From Phymatolithon calcareum (Eukaryota; Rhodophyta; Florideophyceae; Hapalidiales), in assembly GCA_977006965.1 (NCBI GenBank), contig OZ345354.1:806001-870000 (forward strand): a stretch of 64,000 nucleotides of DNA, in the 5' to 3' direction. The notes under the pieces are model-generated. The model saw only the letters and a program-made list of their open reading frames with translations, did not search any database and had not been told where the DNA came from. This document shows, one piece after another, positions 22,506 through 34,140 of this stretch (positions are counted from its first letter, which is position 1; each line of letters begins with the position of its first letter). The position numbers were made by a program, and so were the translations under genes.

Positions 22506-22606
22506 ATAGAGTTCTGCGAGCTTGCATAGCAGAACGGTATTTTCGGACTTGGGCGTGGAATGATTTGGATATTGCCGCCAAGTCTTGGGGGGGAGTTTTT
22601 GTGCGT
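22502..22606 (+). repeat. Split direct repeat A2
   Basis: 105 bp identical to A1. The 113 bp that follow (22607-22719) are not found next to A1 and separate A2 from B2. Confidence 0.9.
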
Positions 22607-22719
22607 CCCGCCCTCCCATCCCTGTTTTCAGACAATTCAACTTCGTCTCTTTACGCATCGAGAAATCACTTCACTACGCTGAATTCTCGAGCAAACTCAA
22701 TTACAACCGCCTCGAACCC

Positions 22720-22936
22720 GCCGATTCACCAAGGCCGAACCGAGACCAACGCGAACGCATTCGCTATGAGAGCTCTCATACGACATGGGACTCTATGAGT
22801 GGATGTGGTCATGCGCGTGGCTGAGTGTGTAAGCAGTTTAGCTTAGATTGAAGAAAGGAATCTTCCCCCCTTACCTGCGACGACTATAGTACTGGCATAT
22901 AAATACGAATCTTTTCACAAACAAGTATCAGAAAAT
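22720..22936 (+). repeat. Split direct repeat B2, right end of the DIRS element
   Basis: 217 bp identical to B1. The right border is the end of identity at CAGAAAAT. Confidence 0.9.
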
Positions 22937-23379
22937 TATTTAATCGACTTCGGCCATTTACTCTGGACAGTATCAACTGCCATTTCCAGCATCTCTCTTT
23001 GAATATCGGAAAGTCTCTGTTTGGACGTTCTGTTTGAAATATCTGTGAGAGCTTGATCGAGTTCAGAATCCTCGTTTCTTGCTTGCTCTTGCCATGGGTA
23101 TGGGAAGCGGTGAAATAATCAGTGCATGTACAGTGTTTTCCGAGTGGTTGAACTACAGAAGACTCAAAAATCCGGGAAAACCCCTGCAATTCATCATTTC
23201 TCGGACATTCCGGAATCTCCCTGTTTGGGTTAAGCCAAAAGCTAGATCTCTTTTGTCAACCCTCTTTTCACGCAGAAGTGCAGTAGAATATTCATTGTTT
23301 GGCTTTAATGCGCTGAAAGCTGTTTTTATAAATTTTTCCCACAGTGTCAGTTGCGTCTCGAATGCCGTGCCTACCCTGG

Positions 23380-24080
23380 CTATTCTCGACAGATGGGGGG
23401 GCTCGAAGCAGGCGTGGCGAGGACTCTTTCGGAACCCCTCGGTAAATTATGCACCGGGTTTTCGTTTCGTGTCCTGCAGACGTGATCCAACACCATCCTC
23501 GTTATGTGGGGTGGCAGTTTGCCCTTCAGTCTTTCCATGAGGATGTTCCTCATCACCATTCCATAAGTTGCTGATAGGCCGAGTACTGCCACGTATGGGT
23601 GACCTTGTCGCAGTGTTTTTTTTGGGCGAAGTATGGCCAAATAAGTGCTCTTATCCCTTTGAAAGGCCAGATGTGCCTTGTTGAAGCGATAGTGCTCCCG
23701 TATGTAGGAGTCCGGGTCAGAGTCGATCAAGTTCCTGACCTGCGTCAGTAGGGATATAGGCCAGTAATTCGCCGCTTCGTGCAGTGGGCTCTTCTTGTGT
23801 ATTGACATAAGTGTTGCTTGTCGCCATTGCCTTGGAAGGCACTTCAGTTTTCCGCATGTCTCTCATAGCGCTAATATCACTTCGGAGCTAGCCTCCTTGT
23901 TAGCTTACAGCATCTCAACAGCAAGGCCTTCTGGGCCAACAGCCTTCCCTTTCGGTGCCCTGTTAAAGGCTCTTCATAGGTGCTTCATCATTGTCCTGTT
24001 AACTGTAAAGCTCTCAAGGTTCACGTTCCAGACCTTCTCAGATTTGGATACGCTCGCAGTGTAGGCGGAGAATTTGCTCG
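23380..24080 (-). mobile_element. LINE-A RT fragment
   Basis: The minus strand encodes the middle of a LINE-A RT, closely resembling 33010-33600: FNRAPKGKAVGP, NYWPISLLTQVRNLIDSDPD, YRFNKAHLAFQRDKSTYLAI, HPYVAVLGLSATYG. Stops interrupt it upstream of 23808, the first catalytic Asp in LDLSAAYD is changed to Gly, and the YADD region is absent. It is dead. Confidence 0.8.
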
Positions 24081-24548
24081 GAAACAAAGGGGATCGGTTC
24101 TTTTTGATCCCTGAATTGCTCGTTCATAGGCACCATCTGCTGGTATACAGCGAGGAACAATAAAAACGCAGTTCTTCATGAATTTTCCATTGTTCAAAGA
24201 ATGACTGATGTTTTTAAAAATGGCAAGAGCTACGCTCCAGTTCCGACATGAGAGAAGAGTATGAATTTCTAAGCATGTGGTGGCATAACGAAACGCAGGC
24301 TCTGAAGCGGCGAGGGCAAGGTCTCTCTTTGAAAACATTCGTGAGGGAATGGTTTTCGTTGTGCTGAGTGTCACCACAATAGGAGTCCTTCCGGTGTGTA
24401 TGAATATGTGATCCGATCTAACGCCATATGGCAAGGCTCGGGACTCCTCGTCCAACATACGATGGAAGGTGAGATGTTTCTCGTCAGTGCCCTTTTGCAG
24501 TTCGAGATAAGGTTACAAAATTGTAACCTTGACAAGAACACACAACCA

Positions 24549-24594
24549 CAAGGTGAGGCTTTGGGAGCTCTCAAAAAATAAAATCATCAAATAT
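24549..24594 (+). mobile_element. LINE-A 3' terminus fragment
   Basis: GGTGAGGCTTTGGGAGCT followed by an A-rich stretch and ATCAAATATCCC is the LINE-A end seen at 34582-34629. It runs straight into the palindrome at 24590-24667. Confidence 0.6.
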
Positions 24595-24667
24595 CCCAAA
24601 CTAAAGGCGAACGAGAAGACATCTCAATATTGAGATATCTTCTCGCTCGCTTTTAGTTTGGGGATAA
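24590..24667. repeat. Palindrome, 33-nt core arms
   Basis: Core 24596-24661 consists of two 33-nt arms with no loop and three mismatches, all transitions. The pairing continues outward with one indel (TATCCC / GGGGATA). Confidence 0.8.
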
Positions 24668-24800
24668 GGTTGGGTTTACCTTGAAAAGTGATGATCTCTC
24701 TATGATGCGATGCCTCAGTCTAAGGTGCGATCAGGATCGCGGCTTAACTATGGGCGGGGCCGAGCAATCGCACACCCTGCCATAGGAAGGGCACTAACCG
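24656..24800 (-). repeat. LTR-like segment, copy 1
   Basis: The minus strand aligns with 55450-55615: GTTAGTGC, CAGGGTGTGC, a TTAAG box, CGATCCT..ATCGCACCTTAGACTG, AGAGAGATCA, TTTTCA.G.TAAACCCAACCTTAT. With the copy at 56.6 kb this makes a family of three. A TATA-like box followed by a conserved leader suggests an LTR (U3-R). No coding region is attached. Confidence 0.5.
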
Positions 24801-25318
24801 ACGCTAGACTAGTAGAACGTTGAGTGCTAGTCGGTGTCTGCGATAAATCCTTTGGTTCCTCTTGGTTCACCATACTGTGTTGACAGTGTCTGTGGATAGA
24901 TTGCAAGGCGCCGTTATAGAGCTCCCAGGTCGATGGTGATAATGTCGTTCATTACACTCCTGCAACATTGCGTGTCTACGAGCTGCTCTCACCCGCCTAC
25001 ATATTCCAGTTTGGCTAGACAACCTTGTTAATCAACTCTAGCGTCTGGCCAAGACAGTGACACTTGGCGTAATTATTTCGCAGCCACTTCGACTTGTTTT
25101 TTCAGTTTAAGATCTGAACGTCTTGTTAGATATTCGTTTGTGGCTTGAACGTCTTAACGTTACAATTGCTGCTTCGAAATCGATGATTATCATATGCCTC
25201 TTATCTCGTTCCAATACTTGCAGTCACTAATAGCTATGTTTCATGACGAGGACGCCCTGATTGTCCTCGCAACTGTACAAAACGAACAAGTGGTTACTTA
25301 ACGACTAGTGCTAACATC

Positions 25319-25504
25319 ATATCAGCAATTTAGCAGACACTGCCGTGCTCGTGCAGATAGTGCCGTTAGCAACGGCATATTAGCAACTTAGCAGACACTG
25401 TCGTGTGCTTGCAGATAATGCCGTTAATGACGGTATATCAGCACCTTGGCAGCCATTGTCGTACTTGTGCTACTAATGCCGTTACCAACGGCATATTAGC
25501 ACCC
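25319..25504. repeat. 58-bp tandem repeat, three units plus 12 bp
   Basis: Units 25319-25376, 25377-25434 and 25435-25492, then a partial unit. Each starts ATAT(C/T)AGCA and ends in a small hairpin of the type GCCGTTA..AACGGC. About 30 bp downstream is CCATATAAGCG (about 25538-25548), a TATA-like box, so the block has the layout of an LTR U3 enhancer and promoter. Confidence 0.85.
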
Positions 25505-25649
25505 TCTCTCAGACTGCTCCTGTGGACGTCTGGTTCTCCATATAAGCGAGAGCTAAGGTAGCTCGTAACAGAGCTGGAGATCGCAGAGGCACTCACCCTT
25601 CTCAACATTCACCAACCTTTCTCTCAACTACAGCTGACCTTCCCCTTCA

Positions 25650-27185
25650 TCAAGCATCTACGCTTTTCAAGTTCAAAAATCATCGTTTTGCAAGTGAAAC
25701 GACACCAACCGCAAGGTGCTCTACCCGGAGACTATCCCATTGGAGACAGGGGAGGCACGACACAATCCTACTTAATCGAAAATCTGAACTCTTGGCTCGC
25801 AGTATCAAAATCAAGGACTCTGCAGACATTACCCCACACAGTCTTGCGGCCTGCAGGACTGCTGCGGAAAGGAACAGGAAGGCAATGTCATGCAGCGATG
25901 CTGTCTGTGGCTGATTGCACTCAAGGTCGTGCATGTCAGATGGCCAAGTCTTAGATTTGCAACTCAGTTGCACAATCAGGAAACTGTGGGGCACCATATT
26001 TCGTAGCGCTGACAAAGCTCATCATGGACCACAAATCCCTCATATATACGCAAGTGAGACGCACAGATGTCGGGGCACTGAGAATTGGTCAAGCAGAAGG
26101 GCGAGAGTTCGTTGAAGCCTTGTACATCGTTCGAAAGGAAAATGTGGACTCTATTTGATCTCCATTCTGACCTCTTTCTCGCCGTCTTCAGTGCGCGTTC
26201 AGAACGCGGTGCCTGTGCCTTATGGAAGATGATGACCTATGTCAATGACTGGAGACCTATGACCTTCCCGCGGTGTGCATCGCCGTTGGAAAGATATCTG
26301 CGCCGCAATTCACGACCGATTTCATTACGCCGCGACGAGGCGGTTTGCTTCTCTCCGATTCAATGCACTGCATAGATTATGCAAGTATTTCCTCATTATA
26401 AGGGCAGTGGATATCTCTGCAATGTGAACCGAAGGTGTGCATTTTGTTTGGACAAACAACTTTTTAAACTTTTTTAAGGTGAACATCCGGTCCTGTCCAG
26501 AGGGAGATTAGACCGTTCACTTCACTTCTACAACTGGCTTTCTTTGCATCTGTTCAGTCATGTCTGAAACTGCACAGTTAAAATCAAGTTGAATACACCG
26601 TATGCTTAACGATATTCGGACCAGCTCTGGTCCATGCTCAGAAGCAAGCCTGCAATATAAGAAGTCATCACCTCTTCCATTGCTGTTGCATGACTGTGCG
26701 ATTCTCCGTATATCCTAGCGTTTCCGGTAATTGGGACATTCAAGCCTGATGAAGAAGGGCATTAAATGCCGATGGAAGTCATGCCAAAATTTACTCAACT
26801 GCCCGTTTGCATGCTGCAACTACGAGCGAAATACTGGGAATGAATTATGGTGCCCCTGTTCAATTTATTCTAATGGCATGCTACCATGTGTGGCCCCGGA
26901 TTATCTCACTAAGGAAGTTCGCCGTTCATGCCAGCATGCCATGCGTGAATAAGTTAAGCAGGGGCAGTATATGGTCACATAATATTCTGGATGTCGCATC
27001 AAAAAGTATGACAACTGCTCTGTGAGCAACACTTCGCCTGGTAAGAGTCCAGCAAAACTGCCGGAGTCAATTTTCTGAGAAACAACATGCCTTCTCATTG
27101 CGTCGTGGCATCGAAGCCACTTGTGACTTTGAGTTGAGACCATCGATAGGTGTCTATGTTCGTCCGTTCGCGCTCGTTCTTACCA
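25650..27185. other. No gene recognised; possible decayed retroelement interior
   Basis: Starts downstream of the tandem repeat and TATA-like box. One + frame (NRKSELLARSIKIKDSADIT...) is helical and could be a gag remnant, but nothing diagnostic remains. Confidence 0.3.
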
Positions 27186-27189
27186 GGGG

Positions 27190-27312
27190 TATTAGCAATA
27201 TTATTTTTATTTCTTGGTAGAAACAGTGCAATAGGAAATGCAATAACAATACTGGCGATTGCCTGCAATAAATATTGTAATAAAGGATCTCAGCGCAATA
27301 TGAAAACTAATA
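27190..27312. repeat. ATTGCAAT-rich repeat, copy 1
   Basis: Aligns with 56172-56262: GCAAT.(T/G)TATTTTTATT, GGTAGAAACAGTGCAATA, then TGC/TTGCAATAA. The spaced CAAT/ATTG motifs are conserved. Confidence 0.55.
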
Positions 27313-27987
27313 TCGAAAATCTACTTCATGTTCACGCCAGGTCGTTGTACTCCGTAGCTTCTTGCAGAAGTTGATTAACACGATCACATCTTCTATTTGA
27401 CATGGCAAGAGAAACCATATTCTGGTTTCAATACGTGCTGTTCACTATCAAAAACACCAGAGCCTCGAACAGGAGGGGCGTCATCGCCGTCCTGTTCTCG
27501 GTCAAAACGTACTATGCAAATGACCAAAGTCGTTCGACGAAAAAGAAGTATTGTAGTTACGTCGTTATTCCTGTATTGCATCATGATACACTGCCATTAA
27601 ATGATCATCGTTTCCACTTGACACGCATGGCTTCAAGTGATTGTACCTCGCTGGTGCATCCCTGACCCTTCTCTAAAGTAATCTCACCCCCAGCTTTGCA
27701 ATGAGCAGCCTCGGGCATTCGAAGATGCAGTGCACCACATTTCGGCGAGTCTCGACACTGCTTCGCAACATTACATCATTTATGTCTTGTTTTTTTCGTC
27801 ATCAACAGCTTAACGACTTCTTTGGGAATCGATTTTCTTCCTGCGCGTCTAGAAGCCATCACAGATAGTATCGGTATTGACTCTGTCCGGTCAGACAGGC
27901 CGCGCAAGATGAAACTGCGCTTCACAGAGCAAGCTACCTTAGGACAGACTGGCGTGTTGATAGCTTGCAGTTCTATCGTTGCCCTCA

Positions 27988-28050
27988 ACTAACGCGGCGC
28001 TCAACCCACATGTGCATTGAATGCACATGTGGATTGAGCGCCGCGTTAGT
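27988..28050. repeat. 63-bp palindrome, 31-nt arms, 1-nt loop
   Basis: Arms 27988-28018 and 28020-28050 match except for one transition. The central base is G at 28019. Confidence 0.9.
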
Positions 28051-28194
28051 ACTGTGGCGATCCTAAACGCTAGAATTGAAGCTCTACGTTTGTGACAATT
28101 AAGGATACGATATTATACGTACCGAGACCGTAGAGACAGTGCGTGCATCCGACGGACACCGACTGCTCAACACAGTCAGACATTTTACAAAAAA

Positions 28195-28310
28195 GCTACG
28201 TATTGCAATAAACAGAGTTCCTGCAATACGAATTGCAATAAGTCGGGTTCCTTGCAATTTCGCTCCAATAACAGTATACTGCAATATATTGCAATTGCAG
28301 TACACTGGAT
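28195..28310. repeat. ATTGCAAT-rich repeat, copy 2
   Basis: Aligns with 56336-56410 (GCAATACG.ATTGCAATAAG, then a shared CTGCAATATATTG). It ends just before the receptor pseudogene. Confidence 0.55.
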
Positions 28311-28830
28311 AGGACCCCTGGTTCTACAATCTGCATCCTAACGCTCTCATCGGGAATGAATGTGTCATATCCTGGAAAACAAACCCCTCTGCATGCTTGA
28401 CTCGCTTTCGCACCAACGTGTCTCATTTCAGACTTTGTAAAAAGACCGTTTGCTCTCTCTTTAGGACGAAGGTGCCGGCAAGTGCGAGCGTAACAAGTTT
28501 TTCGTTCTGTTTCTAATGTGTCTTTCTAACCAGTACATACGCTTCTGCAATATATCATTCTGAATCCTCACATGAAAGCCGAGAATAACCAGAATCTCTT
28601 TCGGCATGAAGACCTCCAAACTCATTTCTAGACCTTGGTGGTATTTCTTGCACTTCTAAGGTTGCCGCGAAGCCATTAGATGATACCATTTGCGTGTTCG
28701 CCGGAAACCAGTGCACCTTCGATGGGATTGACGACTTAATAGCGGAACATTCTAACTCCACAGATGGATACAGATTCGGAGTTACGGAGATGTTGTTAAT
28801 ACTTCTGCATCGAATATCGTTGACATCGAT

Positions 28831-29248
28831 TGTACTGTATTGTAATCTGCAACTCCTCCAAGTGAGGTTAGCAGCGCTTCGAGGGTCTACGCTTCCTCCA
28901 TGCTATCCTATTATTTGCAATATGTAGAGCTGTTTGTACATTTGGATTGGGCACGTTGCTGAAAAGAGATTCCGGGGTTGGTTTGACGCACTGGAGTAGC
29001 ATTTGGCGGACCGTGCGCTGCTCGTCCATGCGGAGTATGTGTCCAAGCCAATTCCATCGCGGATCTCTGGCGCGCCGACCGACGTCGAGTGAGGGCTTTC
29101 GAGCCTCGTCATCGACTCTTCGACCGGTTTTCTTAGATAACATTCTAGACGCAGTTGCATTCAGTTTTCTTTTGACTTGTTTGGTCATCTTCCAGGACTC
29201 GCATCCGTCCAGAAGAGTGGATACCACGCAGCAGTCGAAGAGGCGGGA
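28831..29248 (-). mobile_element. LINE RT C-terminal fragment with 12-bp target duplication
   Basis: The minus strand encodes the end of a non-LTR RT ORF: LLDGCESWKMTKQVKRKLNA, then RDPRWNWLGHILRMDEQR, the typical region downstream of the RT catalytic core. The family differs from LINE-A. GTTGACATCGAT occurs at 28819-28830 and 29249-29260, and the intact receptor gene has it once, so the insertion is defined to the base. The element ends with ACAATACAGTACA on its own strand. Confidence 0.88.
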
Positions 29249-29796
29249 GTTGACATCGATACCAACCGTCCCGATCACGGAAGGAAGGATGCTCCTACTT
29301 GGACCTTTAACCAAACCGCCGCGAAGAAAGAATGCCTTTAGATGTATGGTGTCTCCTTTTGAACGCGTGATGTCTTGCTTGTGTTACTTCTTCTATGGCT
29401 ATTTATTGATTGCGGCTTTCAAAGGCCATTAAACTTCCGAGAAGTTGCTAGAAACGTGGTAGGAGATCATCACGCTCAGTTGCCGATCCGGAAGAATTCG
29501 CTGAAGATCTGGGCGTGTTGGGAGAGGACACACAACGCGGGAGCATATTTTCAGTAAGCATTCTGAAACTGTCTATGAAGGTCTTCCTAGGAATCATCGT
29601 TCTTTTCTATGAAATTGCAGTCGTGTATTACATCTTCAAGGAGCAGGCGCGGACCGATACTGAGCCGGCTCACAGAATCTGAAGTGGGCTGGAGGGATGA
29701 TATCCGACCTTTCTTTGAGTTAGCGATTCTGGGAGAAGAAGTTCATAAAATCGGGAGGGGCCAAGCCGAGGAGAAAGAGCACCGCTAGGCGCTTCC

Positions 29797-31256
29797 GTGC
29801 GATTAATTTTGCAAGACATGGCTACGTCTGAGCCGCCCGATCCGGACCGAGAGCCATGGCGTGTTCAGCGCAAGAAATCGATCTCACCTCGAAAGAGAAC
29901 GTCGACTGCAAAGAGCGTTTCAAAAAATGTCAAATCTATGAAACAAGTAAATCGTGCCAGCAATGGAAAAGGCCAAAATAAGAAGGCGAAAGAGGCACAG
30001 AATCGCGAAACGGTGGCCAATAGCCTGCGTTCTAAGAAGGATAGTGATCACACTCGCGCGGAGACAGGATCTGCTACGGAGAGATCCGAAACTCCATCCA
30101 GCGCTGAAAGCCATTGATACCTTAGCGGAACGGACGGGGAATTGGAGGAGCTACGCGACATTGCTCGATTTGCAGAATCTGCACTAAAGAGAGCTGGAGA
30201 GATCGCCGCTCAAGCTCAGAAAACATATGAAGGAGAGAGTGGTAGAAGGGAAGGAGAAGCTGACGAAGACGAAACTGGAGAAGATATAAGAAGCAGCTCA
30301 GAGAATGAGAACAGCGAGCGTGATAGGAGAGAAGTTCACGGCAGTGATATCAAAGAACGATTTCTGAAGGTGCGAAACAAGGTACGATGCAACAAATGTG
30401 ACGTTCGTGGAGAGCTTATATTACAGTGCACTCCTACATCCGGAGAAGGAATTACCACATTATGTAAGGCGTGCAAGTCACACACCCAAGGCAAAGTGGT
30501 TTCACTGGAAATTGAGATCGCGGAGCTATCCACGGGCAGTCGACGCGACCTAACGAGGGACGAGAAGAAACAGTAGCCTCAGGGATACCTAGCGAGTTCG
30601 GAAAGAAAATCGATACAATAATGGCCACCCTAACCGATGTCTGCGAGAGAATGACAGTCTTGGAAGCTCAAGTTCGAACAATGAGAAGAGATGGGGAGTC
30701 GTAACAAGCTAGAAGGGAGATTGACAACCAGATTGTCCCTCCGCAAGACGCAGGAAACGGTGAGAACGAGGTAAATAACTCAGGAAACAGACACGAAAGA
30801 GAACAAGGTCCGAGAGGAAGAGGAAACATGCCGCTCAAGAGAGCTTCCCCGAGAAGCAGACCTCCCCAAATACAGAGAATGACCACAGAAAGCCCGCCTC
30901 CGATGGAGACGGAGCGCCGATTCCAGTCCTACGCTGCAGCAGCAGCGCATGTCCGGCCATCGCTGGAAAGCCTACCGCGGCACAACCGTGATGCCATCAC
31001 GAACTTTAAACAAGTCTTGAACGCGCACAGAAGGAACACTACCCCCTCAAAAATTATTCCATTGTACTTTACAGGCCTTGAAAAAATGGACGAGGTTGAG
31101 TTGTACCACGAACTGATGAAAATACTTCCGGAAAAAGCATTACTCGGTCTCTCGTTTATTGTAAGGTTCAGAATTGAGATTCTGTCTGATGCGATTTTCG
31201 TGGAAAGAGCTATTGCCTCGCTAAAAGCATCTAGACTTAGGCACGAACCGAACTAA
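29797..31256 (+). pseudogene. LINE-A ORF1, nucleic-acid-binding protein, broken
   Basis: Several linked frames (29797-30117, 30142-30576, 30828-31256) make up a former ORF1. The first part is very basic. Next comes an acidic helical stretch, and near 30388-30470 a CNKCD...CKAC pair of Cys motifs that could bind zinc. A short helix rich in Leu/Met follows (TIMATLTDVCERMTVLEAQV), likely a coiled coil. The last segment (QVLNAHRRNTTPSKIIPLYF) resembles no domain that I can name. Stops at about 30115, 30574 and 30702 break it. An ORF1p role (RNA binding, particle formation) is inferred from position and composition. Confidence 0.6.
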
Positions 31257-31804
31257 AATCTCTTCGATGACTACGTATCCCGCTCACAAAGACTCACTGA
31301 AAATGACCGGGCGCTGAAAAACGTATACGCAATCCGAAAGCGCATTAAAATATGTGCTGGAGCAACAGCCGATTTTCGTACCAGCCAGTGGTATAGAATT
31401 AACCAGCGAAAGGCAGACGACAACATCAAGTTCTTTGAGGGCGCAGACCTTGACATGAACAATGCCATGTCACCGTATTGAAGACTTCCGGACATACAAA
31501 AAGCACCACCAGAAACTAACACAACGACCTCCGTCCCACAGAGTATGTCAGCTTGCAACTCAGGGGCTCAGTTCAGCACAAACCCCGAAGAGCCCCAGAG
31601 CACCCATCTGCCACAACTGTCAAGCAATGAAGAACAGTGCGATGGGGAAAATGATGTACAAGACAATGTCAGTGAGAACCTAAGGGCGTCTGAAACGCAA
31701 GTCAATAGCAGCGGAGACGAAAACAGCCAAAAATCCGTCGTAAACGATGACGTAGGAATCCACCCACCGGCATCGCACAGGGAATCTGAAGGAAATGAGG
31801 AACA

Positions 31805-34140
31805 ATGATCATAGGAAACCGCATTGAATTATGTACTTTCAACGTGGGAGGTTCGTCGGAAACACCAGCCATGGTTGAAGCCCTGATAGAACAGCATCAC
31901 ATACAGGTATTGGGGCTGTGTGAAACATTCTAAAAAGAAGACACTGCGATAAGGGTTAACTATGACCAAATTTGCGCTACAAGACCACAGGAAGAAGGAG
32001 ATACACCTCGTGGCGGAGTTTCACTCATAACTAGGCCAGGAACACCCACAAAAGCGCTCTTCAAGACAGCGACAACAGTGTACCAAGCAGTGGTGGCGAA
32101 TATCTCAAAAATAACCATGGCCGTTGTGTACATTTCGGCTTCAGCCAAACAAGAAGACTACGATACGTGTCTTGCTTACTTCCACAAGTACTGCCGTGGA
32201 AAATCTGTCATCATGGGTGACCTGAACGCGAGACACAGACTTTGGGACCATATGGGAAACTGGACGGAGACCAAGATTGTATCGTGAGCAGCGAGGCACA
32301 ACTGGAGAATAAGGACTGCGAGCAGCCCCACATTCGTGACAAATCAAGGGAGAAGCAATATCGACATATTTCTTACAAAGGCAGCGGAAGTTGAAGTTCC
32401 GTATGGTCAGAACGGATCATCGGATGGCAACACAGAGCACGCACCGGTTCGAATGCGATTCTTGCATCACAAAATTGTCGCACAGCAGAAGGAAAATTTC
32501 ATATCAAGAGCAGCAAGGAAATGCCCAGAACGAGCGGCACAAGCCAGTGCGGAAATATCCTCATGAGCCCCAGAGATGATCCAAAAACTGCGCGCTTGTA
32601 TCAATGAAGATGACGTCAATGCTTGGTAAAAAATTCTACGCGTCAAGATCACAAAACCCTGGACCTCCGACAAGCCCAGGCCGGGACGATACAAGACGTT
32701 CTGGAACAGAGAGCTCGATCAATTAGCCAAGAAAAAAACAAGGATTGACAAAAGGTTACAAAGGATGGGTCTCCAAGCAGACAAAACTGAGCTGAAAAAA
32801 GTCAAAGCGCTGATCCAGAAAAAGGTTCGGAAATCGAAGGAGGACCAATTTGAAAAATATATAGAAGGAATGGAGAAGATGGGCCCCACTGAGGCTGCAA
32901 ATGTCGCGAGCAAGGTTATGAAGTCCAAGGAGCGACGAACTGGTAAGAACCGGGCCCTAGGAGCTCCAGTGCACCCGAGCAAGTTTTCCGCGTACATCTC
33001 GAACGTGTGCAAAGCGGAGAAGGATTGGAATGTGACCCTTGAAAGGTTTACCGTTAACAGAGCAATGAGGAGGTATCTTCGAAGAGCATTTAACAGAGCG
33101 CCAAGAGGGAAAGCTGTGGGCCCAGACGGAGTTGCTATGGAGTTGCTACACGCAAACAAGGAGGTCGGTTTCGAATTGATTCTGGTTCTGTGGGAGACAT
33201 GCGGGCGACTGAGCTGCCTCCCACGACAACGGCGACAAGCAACACTTATTCCCCTCTACAAGAAAGGTCCAGCACACACTGCGGCAAACTACAGGCCTAT
33301 CTCTCTACTGAGTCAGGTCAGGAAGATAATCGATTCCGCCCTAGACTCATACATAAGGGATCACTACAGGTTTAACAGAGCACAACTGGGTTTTCGGAGA
33401 GACAAGTGCACATACTTGGCCATACTTCGCGCAAAGAATACTATGCAAAATGGTCACCCGTTCGTTGCTGTACTTGACTTGTCAGCAGCGTATGACAGCG
33501 TCCCGAGGGATATCCTCCTCGAGCGACTGAAGAAAAAGTTGCCGGTGCACATAAGAAACATGGTATCTTACCTGATGAAACCGTTGTGGATCATGTCGGC
33601 AGGAGATGAAACGAAAACGTGATGCATTATCGACCGAGGTGTTCCGCAGGGCTCCCCGCTTAGTCCGTGACTATATAACATATTCATGGATACGTTCGCG
33701 GAAGCTGCCGCCCAAGTAACAAGAACAATGTTTGACCATCCAGCGCAGCTATTTGCGGATGACGTTCTTCTTCAGGTAAAGAATGCAAAAGGATTGCAAA
33801 ACTATTGGACATAGCTACGAAGTGGGCAACCGAGAACTCCATAAAATGGAACACGAAGCCAGGAAAGAGCGAGGTCCTCAAGTACAAAGGACTCCCAAAG
33901 AAGAAATTCTTTCTTGCAGGAAAAGAGCTGCACCAAGCCTGGAGACAGTCCTACCTCGGGATCAGTTTGAACAACAACGCAGTTACCGACAATACAGCAA
34001 TCTCAAGAGTTCGGAACGCGATGGGATGCATACACAAACTCCGCCAAATTGGCTTGAACGTCAGAGGACTCCAACCAACCACGTGCATCAGGATTTTCAA
34101 GTCGTTGATTCTCCCCAAATGGGAGTATGCATTCACCTGA
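31805..34140 (+). pseudogene. LINE-A ORF2: endonuclease plus reverse transcriptase, broken
   Basis: The frame starts at the ATG at 31805. Endonuclease motifs are CTFNVGG, LGLCET, GDLNARH near 32217 and the terminal EHAPV. RT motifs are IPLYKKG, NYRPISLLSQ, LGFRRDK, LDLSAAYDSVPR (first catalytic Asp), DRGVPQGSPLSP and FADDV (catalytic pair, about 33755). In-frame stops fall at 31931, 32285, 32564, 32627, 33620 and 33668. A one-base frameshift lies between 33780 and 33805, after which the frame continues to 34140. Comparison with the other copies (RNWFLVDRG, KRWLLIGRG) shows that the stop at 33620 replaced a Trp codon, a G-to-A change. The copy is inactive. Confidence 0.85.

Larger units (their letters stand above)
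18406..22936 (+). mobile_element. DIRS-order retrotransposon with split direct repeats, lacking most of the tyrosine recombinase
   Basis: The element has the order A1 - ORFs - B1 - A2 - B2 that defines Ngaro/PAT-type members of the DIRS order. A1 (18406-18510) equals A2 (22502-22606), and B1 (22289-22505) equals B2 (22720-22936). B1 and A2 overlap by AAAT. The two ORFs between the repeats are gag-like and RT-RNase H. The tyrosine recombinase expected downstream is reduced to a short overlapping frame, so this copy is probably an internal-deletion derivative. The repeats are identical by eye, which suggests a fairly recent insertion. No flanking duplication is seen, as expected for recombinase-mediated integration. 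Confidence 0.85.

Noticed and set aside
18406-22606. Reading A1/A2 as ordinary long terminal repeats
   Set aside because: The element does not end after A2; B1 and B2 flank A2, there is no integrase or protease, and the RT is of DIRS type.
25316-25505. A CRISPR array
   Set aside because: The units are contiguous tandem repeats without unique spacers, and the genome is eukaryotic.
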